In this document: in pieces, positions 34,377 to 43,736 of the stretch | How positions within the stretch are numbered: position 1 is the first letter of the stretch | Layout: the number at the start of each line of letters is the position of its first letter | DNA from: Mariniphaga sp. | GTDB lineage: Bacteria > Bacteroidota > Bacteroidia > Bacteroidales > Prolixibacteraceae | Reading direction: 5' to 3' | NCBI GenBank assembly: GCA_024636975.1 | Contig: JAGXGA010000033.1 | Location: 1-64,000, forward strand | DNA: 64,000 nt | Made by a program: the position numbers and the translations under genes | The notes under the pieces: generated by a model | What the model was told of the DNA's origin: nothing | What the model saw: the letters and a program-made list of their open reading frames with translations, nothing else | Database searches by the model: none

Positions 34377-35345
34377 ATGAAGTATTTATGGATAACACTA
34401 TTAATTATTCTTGTTGCAGTTCTGCTGGTAGTAGCCTATGTAAAGCTGATGTTACCCAATACAGGAGCGGCACCTGAATTGCAGGTAGAAATTACCCCGG
34501 AGCGGGTTGAGCGAGGAAAGTATCTTGCACATAATGTTATGGTTTGTGCCGATTGTCATTCTATGCGCGATTATTCCAAATTTTCTGCCCCTATTTCCGG
34601 TCCTGCCTTTTCGGGTGGGGGAGATGAATTTACTGAAGAATTTGGTTTGCCTGGTAATTTTTACGCCAGCAACCTGACACCATTTTATCTTAAAGACTGG
34701 ACCGATGGGGAACTGTTCAGAGCCATCACAACAGGTGTTTCGAAAAATGGCAGGGCACTGTTCCCTGCAATGCCTTATCCGCTGTACAACCAGGCCAGTG
34801 AGGAAGACATACATGCTGTAATAGCTTATCTCAGAACTCTGCCTTCAGTAGAAAATACTGTTAAAGTTTCAAAAGCAAAATTTCCGGTTTCCCTTCTGAT
34901 TAACACAATGCCGGTCAAATACAACTATCCTGCTAAGCCAGATGAACAAAATGTTACAGAGTATGGAAAGTACATGGCTACGATAGCTGGCTGCATTGAA
35001 TGCCACACTCCGATGGTAAAAGGAAAACCCGTATTAGAGGAAGCCTTTTCGGGAGGCAGGGAATTTCTGATGGCGGGAGGAGTGGTTACTACATCGAATC
35101 TTACTCCTGACCCCCATACCGGAATTGGAAACTGGACAGAGGAAATGTTTATCAATCGTTTCAAGGCATTTGCTGATTCTTCTTACAGTCCTCATGATGT
35201 AGATATAAACAATGAGTTTAATACGCTTATGCCCTGGTTGTTATATAGTCAAATGAGTGAGACGGATTTAAAGGCAATTTATACTTACCTTCAGACACTT
35301 GAACCTCAGGAGAAACTGATTACCGTATTTACACCACATCAATAG
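34377..35345 (+). CDS. Membrane-anchored diheme cytochrome c
   Basis: A 322-residue protein with an N-terminal transmembrane anchor (1-25) and two cytochrome c domains. Heme-attachment sites are VMVCADCHSM (about residue 56) and AGCIECHTP (about 205), with distal axial Met candidates in ALFPAMPYPLY and NTLMPWLLYS. This is the pattern of cytochromes that accept electrons from periplasmic dehydrogenases, which fits the several exported oxidoreductases nearby; that link is inference. Confidence 0.93.
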   Translation: MKYLWITLLIILVAVLLVVAYVKLMLPNTGAAPELQVEITPERVERGKYLAHNVMVCADCHSMRDYSKFSAPISGPAFSGGGDEFTEEFGLPGNFYASNLTPFYLKDWTDGELFRAITTGVSKNGRALFPAMPYPLYNQASEEDIHAVIAYLRTLPSVENTVKVSKAKFPVSLLINTMPVKYNYPAKPDEQNVTEYGKYMATIAGCIECHTPMVKGKPVLEEAFSGGREFLMAGGVVTTSNLTPDPHTGIGNWTEEMFINRFKAFADSSYSPHDVDINNEFNTLMPWLLYSQMSETDLKAIYTYLQTLEPQEKLITVFTPHQ

Positions 35346-35488
35346 GTAAATATGTCAGTAATTTAGCATAGGCTAATCAGTATTACTAATAAAGTTTCGG
35401 CATTTGTTACTTAAAGGATCAGCAAAAGATTTATATAGTTAAATTGAATAAGCTTTACTTTTGGACTGCTTAAATAGTAATTCAAAAG

Positions 35489-35740
35489 GTGAAAGCAAGA
35501 GAAAAAAAAATATGGTTGTTTGGTGTTTTCAGTGCATGTCCACTGGAGTATGCACTTAAAGGTTGTCCTTTTGAGGAAGTGCGAAAGAAATCAGCGCTTG
35601 AACGATGGGAGCATATTGAGCAGCTTACCGAAGAAGAGATGGATGTATTGATCCTTCATCATAAAAGTTGCATTTATAAAAGAGAACAATTGGAACTTAA
35701 AAAATGTCCTCCTGTAGATAAACTAAAAAAAGTAGTTTAA
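35489..35740 (+). CDS. Small Cys-rich protein, paralogue of 53075 gene
   Basis: An 83-residue protein with the pattern CPLEYALKGCPF ... LERWEHIEQLTEEEMDVLILHHKSC. The same order (CP, spaced CP, W, L-x2-EE, HK-x-C, R) occurs in the 62-residue protein at 53075-53263, so the two are paralogues of a small Bacteroidota family. The Cys and His residues suggest metal binding or redox. It lies about 140 bases after the diheme cytochrome. The start codon at 35489 is GTG, and an upstream ATG is not available in frame. Confidence 0.65.
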   Translation: MKAREKKIWLFGVFSACPLEYALKGCPFEEVRKKSALERWEHIEQLTEEEMDVLILHHKSCIYKREQLELKKCPPVDKLKKVV

Positions 35741-35756
35741 TCAACTTATTCCTTTT

Positions 35757-37445
35757 CTAAAAACCAGCTGCCTGTCCATCTTTCCGCGATTCCGAAGCAC
35801 CGAAATAAACTTTATTTTCATTATTCAGCATAATAGCCTGATAGCCTCCATAGGGTCCAACAGCGTAACCTATTTTATGTCCTTTGTTTAATAGCGTCCT
35901 GATGGTTTCATAAGAAAATCCTGTTTCGAGTGTTACCTCTCCGCCATCAGTCATTATTTCGCCTGTGGGTTGGCTCGACCCGGTATGTTGAATCCTTGGT
36001 GCATCGCCAGCTTCCTGCAGGTTCATGTTAAAATCTACGAGGTTGCAAACGATCTGTACGTGCCCCTGGGGTTGCATAGCGCCCCCCATAAGACCGAAAC
36101 TTATCCAGGGTTCTCCTTTTTTGGTTATAAACGCCGGTATAATTGTATGGAACGGTCTCTTATGTGGTTCGTAGACATTCATGTGGCCTTCGTCGAGTGA
36201 AAAAAGCTCACCTCGGTCCTGTAACACAAATCCCAGTTTGCCGGGAGTCATTCCTGATCCCATTCCAAGGTAGTTACTTTGAATGAGCGATACCATATTC
36301 CCCTCCTTATCTGCCGTCGTAAGGTATATTGTATTTCCGGTTTCCAGTTCGCCGGCAGGGTAATCACGGCCTGCCCGGTCGGGGTTAATAAGCTTGGCCC
36401 GTTGTTTACCATAACTTTTTGATATGAGTTGTTCAACAGGCAATTCGTTAAATGCAGGATCGGAATAATACTTTGCACGGTCTTCAAATGCAAGCTTTTT
36501 TGCTTCGATAAAAAGGTGCATATATTCAGGTGAACCAAAACCCATACTGCCGATGTCGTAGTTTTCCAGTATATTTAACATCTGTAAAACGGCAGTTCCC
36601 TGTCCGTTTGGAGGCAGCTCCCATACATCGTAACCTCGGTAGTTGGTTGAAATTGGTTCCACCCATTCCGATGTATGTTCTTCCATATCTCTCATACTTA
36701 AGAATCCTCCCTGTTCGCGGACGTACTTCACAATCTTTTCTGCAATCTCTCCTTTATAAAAAACACTACGGCCTTTTTGGGCAATTAATCTCAGGGTACC
36801 GGCCAGATAAGGATTTTTAAATATTTCTCCCTTAGCCGGTGCCTTTCCGCCGGGCATGTAAATTTCTTCGAAGCCGGGATATTTTTGCAGGATTCGGGAA
36901 TTGCTTTTCCAGTAATAAGCTATTACTTCACTAACCGGAAAGCCATTTTCAGCATAATCAATTGCAGGAGAAAGTACTTTTTCCATTGGAAGGACTCCAA
37001 ACTTTTCATGCAATTCAAACCAACCGTCTACACAACCGGGCACTGAAACAGGGAGTGGTCCATGTGCAGGTATTTTTTCATATCCATTTTCCTTGAAATA
37101 ATCGAGGGTCAGTTCATAAGGAGACCGTCCGCTGGCATTAAGCCCATATAATTTTTGGGTCTTTGCATCCCAGACTATTGCAAATAAATCACCACCAATT
37201 CCATTGCCTGTTGGTTCTGTCAGTCCCAGTACTGCATTGGCTGCAATAGCTGCATCAATGGCATTGCCTCCCGACTTAAGTATATCAAGTGCTGCCTGTG
37301 TAGCCAGCGGTTGGCTGGTACAGGCCATGCCATTTTGGGCAATCACTTCACTCCGGGTGGTAAAGGGATGGCCTGTTATACGATCTTGAGAATAAAGCTG
37401 AATAGATATAAATAGAACCAGGACAGCTGGAAATAATTTGTTCAT
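35757..37445 (-). CDS. ggt: Gamma-glutamyltransferase
   Basis: A 562-residue periplasmic Ntn-hydrolase that cleaves glutathione and other gamma-glutamyl compounds. A signal peptide (1-19) precedes the large subunit, with GNAIDAAIAANAVLGLTEP, TGNGIGGDLFA and GYDVWELPPNGQGTAVLQML. The autocatalytic Thr lies in TGNTIYLTTAD, and the small subunit has NYLGMGSGMTPGKLGFVLQDRG and FGLMGGAMQPQGHVQI. Length is normal, so processing into two subunits is expected. Confidence 0.95.
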   Translation of the reverse strand: MNKLFPAVLVLFISIQLYSQDRITGHPFTTRSEVIAQNGMACTSQPLATQAALDILKSGGNAIDAAIAANAVLGLTEPTGNGIGGDLFAIVWDAKTQKLYGLNASGRSPYELTLDYFKENGYEKIPAHGPLPVSVPGCVDGWFELHEKFGVLPMEKVLSPAIDYAENGFPVSEVIAYYWKSNSRILQKYPGFEEIYMPGGKAPAKGEIFKNPYLAGTLRLIAQKGRSVFYKGEIAEKIVKYVREQGGFLSMRDMEEHTSEWVEPISTNYRGYDVWELPPNGQGTAVLQMLNILENYDIGSMGFGSPEYMHLFIEAKKLAFEDRAKYYSDPAFNELPVEQLISKSYGKQRAKLINPDRAGRDYPAGELETGNTIYLTTADKEGNMVSLIQSNYLGMGSGMTPGKLGFVLQDRGELFSLDEGHMNVYEPHKRPFHTIIPAFITKKGEPWISFGLMGGAMQPQGHVQIVCNLVDFNMNLQEAGDAPRIQHTGSSQPTGEIMTDGGEVTLETGFSYETIRTLLNKGHKIGYAVGPYGGYQAIMLNNENKVYFGASESRKDGQAAGF

Positions 37446-37498
37446 TGCACTGTTTTTTTATAACACTGCCCTAAAAGTACGAAATCAAAAGCAAATAA

Positions 37499-38425
37499 TT
37501 ATCCCTGCAGCGCCCTTAGTGCATCTTCTGTTCGTGCAATATAATTATCAACCTGGTCAATTGTTTCAAATCCAACTATTACCATATCCACTGTTTTCAG
37601 TCCAAGTACAAAACGAATTGCATTGTCAATTTTATCACTTTGGTCGCGGTAATCACCATTTCCAACCAGCTTCATGCCGATAACTCCTTTACCTGATTGA
37701 TGCAATTGATTAATTACTTCCACTACTTCTTCCGGATCTGGTTTATCCATTGCAATGCCGTAAGGATTTATTCTCACGTGAATTACATCGACCCATGGAC
37801 TTTTTAAAGCATCTTTCATCGCTTCAAGGGAGTGAACCGAAACCCCATGCGCCTTTATTATTCCTTTGGCCTTAAGGTTCTCCAGAATATCCATCTGCTT
37901 TTTCTGTGTTTCAGTCCAGTTTTCTTCCACCATGCAGTGAATTTGCACCAGGTCGATGTAATCGGTATCCAGTTCCTTTCTGAAACGGTCAACTACAACG
38001 TCGGCATCTGGCCGTTCAGGTTCAGGAATACCTCCTCCACGAACCCATATTTTGGAGGTCAGTGTTAATTCATCGCGGTCCATGTTTTTTAACGCTTCTG
38101 CCATGAGCCCGTGTGTACCATAGGTGTCAGCACAATCAAAAAAGCGAACTCCTTTATCCCAGGCATGTTGCAGCAAGGCAAGGCTTTTTTCTTTTTCCTG
38201 CCGGGTCATGAATGCAGAACGATCACCTGCATGAACTCCTGTTCCTATACCAACAAGTGTGGTTTCAATACCCGATTCGCCCAGTTTAACTTTTTGCAGT
38301 GGATATGTGCTAGAATACTTTGATTGCCCTGCCTGAAGTGGATTCGAAAATAGAAGATGAGCCGTACCAAGAGATAATGCACGGACAAAATTCCTGCGAT
38401 CCATATTTAATTTAATTTTTCCCAT
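37499..38425 (-). CDS. Exported aldo/keto reductase
   Basis: A 308-residue aldo/keto reductase with an N-terminal Tat-like signal (MDRRNFVRALSLGTAHLL). The catalytic residues are recognisable: Asp and Tyr in DCADTYGTHGLMAEAL, Lys in LTSKIWVRG, His in LVQIHCMVEENW. The C-terminus has a typical VDMVIVGFETIDQVDNYI. A second reductase of the same type is encoded at 43737. An exported NADPH-dependent enzyme is unusual because cofactor must be bound before export, consistent with Tat transport of folded protein. Confidence 0.9.
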   Translation of the reverse strand: MGKIKLNMDRRNFVRALSLGTAHLLFSNPLQAGQSKYSSTYPLQKVKLGESGIETTLVGIGTGVHAGDRSAFMTRQEKEKSLALLQHAWDKGVRFFDCADTYGTHGLMAEALKNMDRDELTLTSKIWVRGGGIPEPERPDADVVVDRFRKELDTDYIDLVQIHCMVEENWTETQKKQMDILENLKAKGIIKAHGVSVHSLEAMKDALKSPWVDVIHVRINPYGIAMDKPDPEEVVEVINQLHQSGKGVIGMKLVGNGDYRDQSDKIDNAIRFVLGLKTVDMVIVGFETIDQVDNYIARTEDALRALQG

Positions 38426-38695
38426 ATGCTAGTCGTTTTACGTAACAACAAACTATACAATCATTTGGTTGAGGAGTCTGACTATCCTCTCCAAACATTA
38501 ATGATTTTGTTACATTTTGCTACTAATATAATAAAATAATAATGCTGTTATATGGAAATGGAATTTTCCGGGGATTGGAAAAGGTGATTTTGAGAGATTT
38601 ACCTTATAATAATATCAATTTTTAGAAGAAAATTGTTAAATGTTCCGGAAGCTTTGAGCTCTGGGATAAATAAGCTTAAACTTTAGAAATACAAT

Positions 38696-38950
38696 TTATT
38701 CGATGTTTTCAGGGGTACCTTTGGTCTCATTTTCCTTATTTGGGAGTTCTTCCTGAGTGGATTTCTCCTGAACATCCTTTTCTTCTTCTGAGTCTTGAAA
38801 CAAAGGCAGAGCTTTAACCGGTTTTGAATTTATTATTTTATTGGTAATTATCTGATCAACAGCGTTGGCTTTTCCACGAAGATCGATAAGGCTGCTAATT
38901 TTTAAACCAAGTATGAAAAATATTGAAGAGAGGAAAAGTGTTGCTTTCAT
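38696..38950 (-). CDS. Small secreted charged protein, unknown
   Basis: An 84-residue frame with a hydrophobic N-terminus (MKATLFLSSIFFILGLKISS) that could be a signal or anchor, followed by a charged tail rich in E, K, Q and N. It has no family motif. It stands alone; the roughly 270 bases upstream toward 38426 show no other feature. It may or may not be a real gene. Confidence 0.5.
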   Translation of the reverse strand: MKATLFLSSIFFILGLKISSLIDLRGKANAVDQIITNKIINSKPVKALPLFQDSEEEKDVQEKSTQEELPNKENETKGTPENIE

Positions 38951-39132
38951 CTGAAACTAAATTTGATGTTTGTATTCAACTTAAAACTTATTGCTAAATT
39001 ATGCAATTACGTGCAAACAGTGAAATATATTCTGTGAGATGCATGTTTTTTTCGGCGAACGGCAATTTTCATTCTATCATCACTTCTTTTTATATCAATG
39101 TAAAAAAGGAACACAGATATAATTCGATTGGC

Positions 39133-39834
39133 TTATTGAGTAAGTTGCGCAAGGTAATCGTAATGCGGTCCATCCTCAACTAATTTACATTTTAAACCAG
39201 CAGATCCGGCTACATTTTCGAGTGTGTCGAAATCAGCAAATAACCAGTTAAAGCTGGATTTTTGATTCTTATAATTTACAGTATAATTCATTTCGCCATG
39301 GTAATTGTCGTTTGCAAGGTTAATCCAAAAGGAGCCATCCGACTCCTGAAAAAGATATGATATATCTGAGGAGTCGATCAGTATCTTGCCATCCTTTGCC
39401 AGCAGGCTTTTTAAATGAAGCAGCAAATCCTTTAATCCTGTTAATGTTCCGCCAATGCCAGTCCCGTTCATAAGCATCAGAATGGTATCGAACCCTTTTT
39501 TATGAAACTGATATATGTTGGTACAAATTACATTATCAATGCCTCTCTTTCTCATCACTTCAGCAGCAGACATCGATTTTTCGAGGGCAGTAACGTCGAA
39601 TCCCTGTTCTTGTAAGGGCAAGGCATGGCAACCTGCAGCTGCTCCTACATCCAGGATCTTTCCGGAACACAGCCTTAAAGCGGTTCGTTCAATTGAGGGC
39701 ATTTCATCAGTGGTTCTAAAAAACCAGGAAGGAGAAAGCAGCTCATCTTCTGTATAGTTGGTTTCAATCACTATGTTTTCTGCTACTCTGTTTTCAAAGT
39801 AATCGTGAATAGCCTGGCCTATCGGATCACACAT
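39133..39834 (-). CDS. Class I SAM-dependent methyltransferase
   Basis: A 233-residue Rossmann-fold methyltransferase. Motif I reads ILDVGAAAGCHALPL, followed by the acidic end of beta-2 in VTALEKS, and ILIDSSDISYLF near motif post-I. The substrate is not identifiable. It lies 15 bases after the FRG-domain gene on the same strand, so the two are co-transcribed. Confidence 0.88.
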   Translation of the reverse strand: MCDPIGQAIHDYFENRVAENIVIETNYTEDELLSPSWFFRTTDEMPSIERTALRLCSGKILDVGAAAGCHALPLQEQGFDVTALEKSMSAAEVMRKRGIDNVICTNIYQFHKKGFDTILMLMNGTGIGGTLTGLKDLLLHLKSLLAKDGKILIDSSDISYLFQESDGSFWINLANDNYHGEMNYTVNYKNQKSSFNWLFADFDTLENVAGSAGLKCKLVEDGPHYDYLAQLTQ

Positions 39835-39849
39835 GTTTGTTTTTGCTTA

Positions 39850-40680
39850 TTACGTAAATGATGTTTGCGATCTGTCGTTTTTTGGCTGATAGTGTCTTTT
39901 AAGCCAGCTGGCCAGGCCGTCGAGCCCGGGAAACAGTACCCGTTCAGTTATATTGGCCTGATCAAGCTTGTCCCTAATTTCCCATTTAAGTTTTGCCGGA
40001 ATTATTATCCTGCGGTACAAATCGGGATGCTTTACCAGCCAATCATCAAGAATTGCTGTTGCCTCTGTCATTAACGAGAATAGGGCAAACTGGTTAACAA
40101 TCCGATCATCAAGTGATGGAGGCTCAAAAAACAGGGCATGACCTTTTCCAATTGCTTCATCAAATTTTTGTAACGACAAAAACTCCGACTCAAGCATTTC
40201 TATTGTAAAGGCATTGCACTTTTCTTCTCTGAGCAGAGCATTAAGGGGCTCGGGCGAAAGCCGGTTCACCTTTACAAAATCAACCTGCCATATTACACCA
40301 TCGCAGTCAAACTTTTCAGTATTTGAAGTTGCGAAATGCAAAGCGATAAACGGCGAGTACGTCCAGTCGACCAGCCTGGTAGTGAGGCTATGATGCTGGG
40401 CAAGTACCAGTGAACGTAACTGTGTGGTGGTATGTTGAGGTTCATCCGTGCGGGCATACTTTCTAAAGTTGCGTAATAAGTGATATTCAAGTTCAGGGTG
40501 ATTCCCGCAATTACGCAGAAAACTATTTTTTAACTGGTACCTGCAGTCCGACAGGCCCCTGAAGGCATAGTCGCTGCGGTAACGCCCCATTTTAGGTTTC
40601 CATGAATCATAGTAGACTTCATCAATCAGTTGATTCCATGATTCAACTACGAAATCATTTGAGGTAATTTTACAGTTCAT
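39850..40680 (-). CDS. FRG-domain protein
   Basis: A 276-residue protein of the FRG family. The name motif appears as DYAFRGLSDCRYQL, followed by the conserved LAQHHSLTTRLVDWTYSPFIALHFA. FRG proteins are widespread in accessory genome regions and have been proposed to act in stress or defence; the biochemical activity is not established. Pairing with a methyltransferase gene is seen here but not known to be functional. Confidence 0.85.
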   Translation of the reverse strand: MNCKITSNDFVVESWNQLIDEVYYDSWKPKMGRYRSDYAFRGLSDCRYQLKNSFLRNCGNHPELEYHLLRNFRKYARTDEPQHTTTQLRSLVLAQHHSLTTRLVDWTYSPFIALHFATSNTEKFDCDGVIWQVDFVKVNRLSPEPLNALLREEKCNAFTIEMLESEFLSLQKFDEAIGKGHALFFEPPSLDDRIVNQFALFSLMTEATAILDDWLVKHPDLYRRIIIPAKLKWEIRDKLDQANITERVLFPGLDGLASWLKRHYQPKNDRSQTSFT

Positions 40681-40796
40681 TGCATTAATATCAGAAATGA
40701 AGTCGCTAAATTAAGAAAAGAAATAGGGGTGAAAAATTTTTTTAATCGTGGTAATCCTTTTATTTTGTATGGGGCTGTTGATTTAATAATAATGTA

Positions 40797-42296
40797 ATGA
40801 GTAATATAAAAATGAATCACTCAAGACGTAGCTTTTTACAAAAAACTGCTGCAGCAACGGTAGGAATCACTATTATACCAAGTATAGCGGTAAGCGGACT
40901 GGGGCACCGTGCTCCAAGTGACAAGCTAAACATTGCAGGAGTAGGGATTGGTGGGAAAGGTCATCCCAACCTTGTGGCCATGAATTCCGAGAATATTGTG
41001 GCACTTTGTGATGTTGATTGGAAGTATGCAGATAAGACTTTCAATGAGTTTCCAAAAGCAAAGCGCTACTGGGACTGGCGAAATATGTACGATGAAATGG
41101 GTAATTCAATCGATGCTGTTATGGTAGCCACTTCCGACCATACCCATGCTGCTGTAGCGGCTCAGGCATTGGCAATGGGTAAGCACGTTTATTGTCAGAA
41201 ACCACTAACTCATTCGGTTTACGAATCGAGATTGCTGACACGCCTGGCTGCAAAACACAAAGTAGCCACTCAAATGGGAAACCAGGGGAATTCAGGCGAC
41301 GGTGTGCGCCAGGTGTGCGAGTGGATATGGAATGGTGAAATCGGTGAAGTGAAGGAAGTGCATGCTTGGACCGACAGGCCTATTTGGCCCCAGGGGCTGG
41401 AAAGACCCACCCAAAAAATGGCAACCCCTGATACGATGAACTGGGACCTTTTTGTTGGTCCGGCACCTGAACGCCCCTATCATGAAATTTATACCCCCTG
41501 GAACTGGAGAGGATGGTGGGATTTTGGAACCGGAGCTTTCGGCGATATGGCCTGCCATGTGCTCGACCCAGTATACCAGGCTTTGAAGTTGGGATACCCC
41601 GACAAAGTAAGGGGAAGCTCAACACAGATGAATACAGAATCGGCACCTCAGGCTGAAACCGTCGAGTTTTCCTTTCCGGCGAGGGAGAAAATGGATAAGG
41701 TAAACATGCCACCGGTAAAAGTCTATTGGTACGATGGAGGATTATTGCCTAATCTTGCAGAACTGATGCCCGTAGAAATTGACCTGATGGCTGACGGATT
41801 GGGAGGTTGCATCTTTGTTGGTTCGAAGGATACAATAATTACCGGTTGCGGTGGATTTAACGCATTTTTGCTTTCGGGAAGAAAGCCTCAGGTTACACCT
41901 TATCTGCGACGTATACCCGGAGCAATAGGTTATGTTGACGGGCCCCATGAGCAGGATTGGATTCGTGCCTGTAAGGAATCACCCGATAACCGCATAGAAA
42001 GTACTTCTCACTTTGGTTATTCCGGACCATTTAATGAAATGGTGTTACTTGGTGTCCTTGCTATCCGGTTGCAAAGCCTTAACAAAACCCTGCAATGGGA
42101 TGCACAAAATATGCGGTTTACCAACATTTCACCTTCGGAAGAACTGAAGATTGTGACCTCTGATGAATTTAAGGTAATAGACGGGCATCCGCATTTTAAT
42201 ACACAATTTGCATCATTTAACGCTGAGACTGCTGCAAACGAATATATTAAACACAACTACAGGGAAGGCTGGAATTTGCCTGAGATGCCATTATAA
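40797..42296 (+). CDS. Tat-exported Gfo/Idh/MocA oxidoreductase
   Basis: A 499-residue protein with a Tat signal (SRRSFLQKTAAATVGITII) and the Gfo/Idh/MocA Rossmann fold: LNIAGVGIGGKGHPN binds the dinucleotide, followed by VMVATSDHTHAAVA and the family HVYCQKPLTHS with its catalytic Lys. These act on sugars or inositols, often in glycan or sugar-acid metabolism. Tat export with bound cofactor fits the other exported enzymes in this region. Confidence 0.92.
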   Translation: MSNIKMNHSRRSFLQKTAAATVGITIIPSIAVSGLGHRAPSDKLNIAGVGIGGKGHPNLVAMNSENIVALCDVDWKYADKTFNEFPKAKRYWDWRNMYDEMGNSIDAVMVATSDHTHAAVAAQALAMGKHVYCQKPLTHSVYESRLLTRLAAKHKVATQMGNQGNSGDGVRQVCEWIWNGEIGEVKEVHAWTDRPIWPQGLERPTQKMATPDTMNWDLFVGPAPERPYHEIYTPWNWRGWWDFGTGAFGDMACHVLDPVYQALKLGYPDKVRGSSTQMNTESAPQAETVEFSFPAREKMDKVNMPPVKVYWYDGGLLPNLAELMPVEIDLMADGLGGCIFVGSKDTIITGCGGFNAFLLSGRKPQVTPYLRRIPGAIGYVDGPHEQDWIRACKESPDNRIESTSHFGYSGPFNEMVLLGVLAIRLQSLNKTLQWDAQNMRFTNISPSEELKIVTSDEFKVIDGHPHFNTQFASFNAETAANEYIKHNYREGWNLPEMPL

Positions 42297-42455
42297 CCGG
42301 GAACAATCTGCCCGCATTTAAAATCTAAACAGCCAGGACAGTCTGAGTTCTTACTAATTAAATACAGTGATGAAAACCTGGTTGTCAAAGTTATAATTGG
42401 CAACTACAGCTTTTATCCCTGCTGATATTACATGATTTTTAAAATATTGAATTAA

Positions 42456-43589
42456 ATGGTAAATATTATTTCCAGAGCTATTTTAGTGTCTGTTTTTCTA
42501 TATGTTTCACCTATTAACAGTAATGGTTTTGTGCCCAAAAAGGTTGATTCAGGTGAAGTGCCTCCTAAAACACGCGATATTAAAAAGTGGCCGTTTGCTT
42601 CCACCTCAATCTGGAATATGCCTGTTGGCAGCGATGCAATTTATGTTCATGCCCGTTTGGAACAGGCGGAGGCACAGGGGATGACTATTGACGAGGACAT
42701 TATCGTTTTAACAGAAACGGCACCGGTTACCGACATATATATTAATAATGCAGGGTGGGACAGGAATAAAAACCGTTGCACCGTTGAAGGCGAACTGATG
42801 TTTTCGGCACCTATTCCTGATGATTTTGTTGTAAGTCCGGATACATGGGACGGTCAGACTCCCAACTCCGGCCTGGCGGTACTGATGTCTGATGGCAGGA
42901 CCATTATGCAGACACAGCCCTTTGCACGTTGTGAAGCAGGTAAAGCCGCCACCTCTCGCTATGTTTTTGAGGACCAGGACTTGTATGGCGAAGGAATGTA
43001 TGGTGCACACGGAGCTTCCAAATTATCAGCCATTGGTGGTGCATTAAGGATAGGAGAGTTAAGGCCCGGCTCAGGTATGATCAGACATGCGCTGAAAGTA
43101 AATGTTTATGCAGCCAAAAATCTGTTTTACAATGAATCTAGCTATGGATATCGGTGGCCTGCCAAAAGTGCCGACAGTTATGCACCGGGAGATTACGGGC
43201 GCAAGCGCAGTACCCCGTTAGTAAAGGAGTGCCGGATGGGAGCGTTGCTTGCACTCCCTGCCAATTGGGATCTCGACTCCCTGGGTTTTGAAACTGAACC
43301 TGCACGAATACTGGCTGAAACCTTTCAGAAATACGGAGCTTATATTGTAGATGATACGGCCTGGGATGTATATGCAATAATTACTGAATGGGGACCAGCC
43401 GGTCGTTTTGACGAACAGTTTGAAGATGACTGGGGGTTTTCAATGAAGCAACAAAGTAAAAATACCCCATGGGCCCGCGATATGGATCGCATCTTTTTAA
43501 ACCTTCATGTAGTTGATAACAATTCCGAAAGCTCTATAGGTGGGGGAGGAAAGCCTCTTGCACCGCTGGCCCCTCCTCTTGCTGAATAG
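42456..43589 (+). CDS. Secreted protein of unknown function
   Basis: A 377-residue protein with a signal peptide (1-24). Conserved-looking patches are WPFASTSIWNMPVGSDAIYV, GHGAS-like YGAHGASKLSAIGGALRIGELRPG, and DDTAWDVYAIITEWGP. The SIWNMPVGS motif recurs in secreted proteins I associate with carbohydrate-related loci, but I cannot name the family with confidence. A Pro-rich C-terminal end (LAPLAPPLAE) closes it. It sits between the Gfo/Idh/MocA and the second aldo/keto reductase. Confidence 0.75.
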   Translation: MVNIISRAILVSVFLYVSPINSNGFVPKKVDSGEVPPKTRDIKKWPFASTSIWNMPVGSDAIYVHARLEQAEAQGMTIDEDIIVLTETAPVTDIYINNAGWDRNKNRCTVEGELMFSAPIPDDFVVSPDTWDGQTPNSGLAVLMSDGRTIMQTQPFARCEAGKAATSRYVFEDQDLYGEGMYGAHGASKLSAIGGALRIGELRPGSGMIRHALKVNVYAAKNLFYNESSYGYRWPAKSADSYAPGDYGRKRSTPLVKECRMGALLALPANWDLDSLGFETEPARILAETFQKYGAYIVDDTAWDVYAIITEWGPAGRFDEQFEDDWGFSMKQQSKNTPWARDMDRIFLNLHVVDNNSESSIGGGGKPLAPLAPPLAE

Positions 43590-43736
43590 TGTTTGTATAT
43601 ATGTTACAGTTTTCTGAAAGATATTGCTGAGCTAAATGCTGTAACATATGAAAACGAAAGCAGTATTTGTTGTCTGCCTGTTTCCCTGGTTGTCATGAAA
43701 TTGTTATGCCATTAACGCTGGGGTTATCCAATAAAT

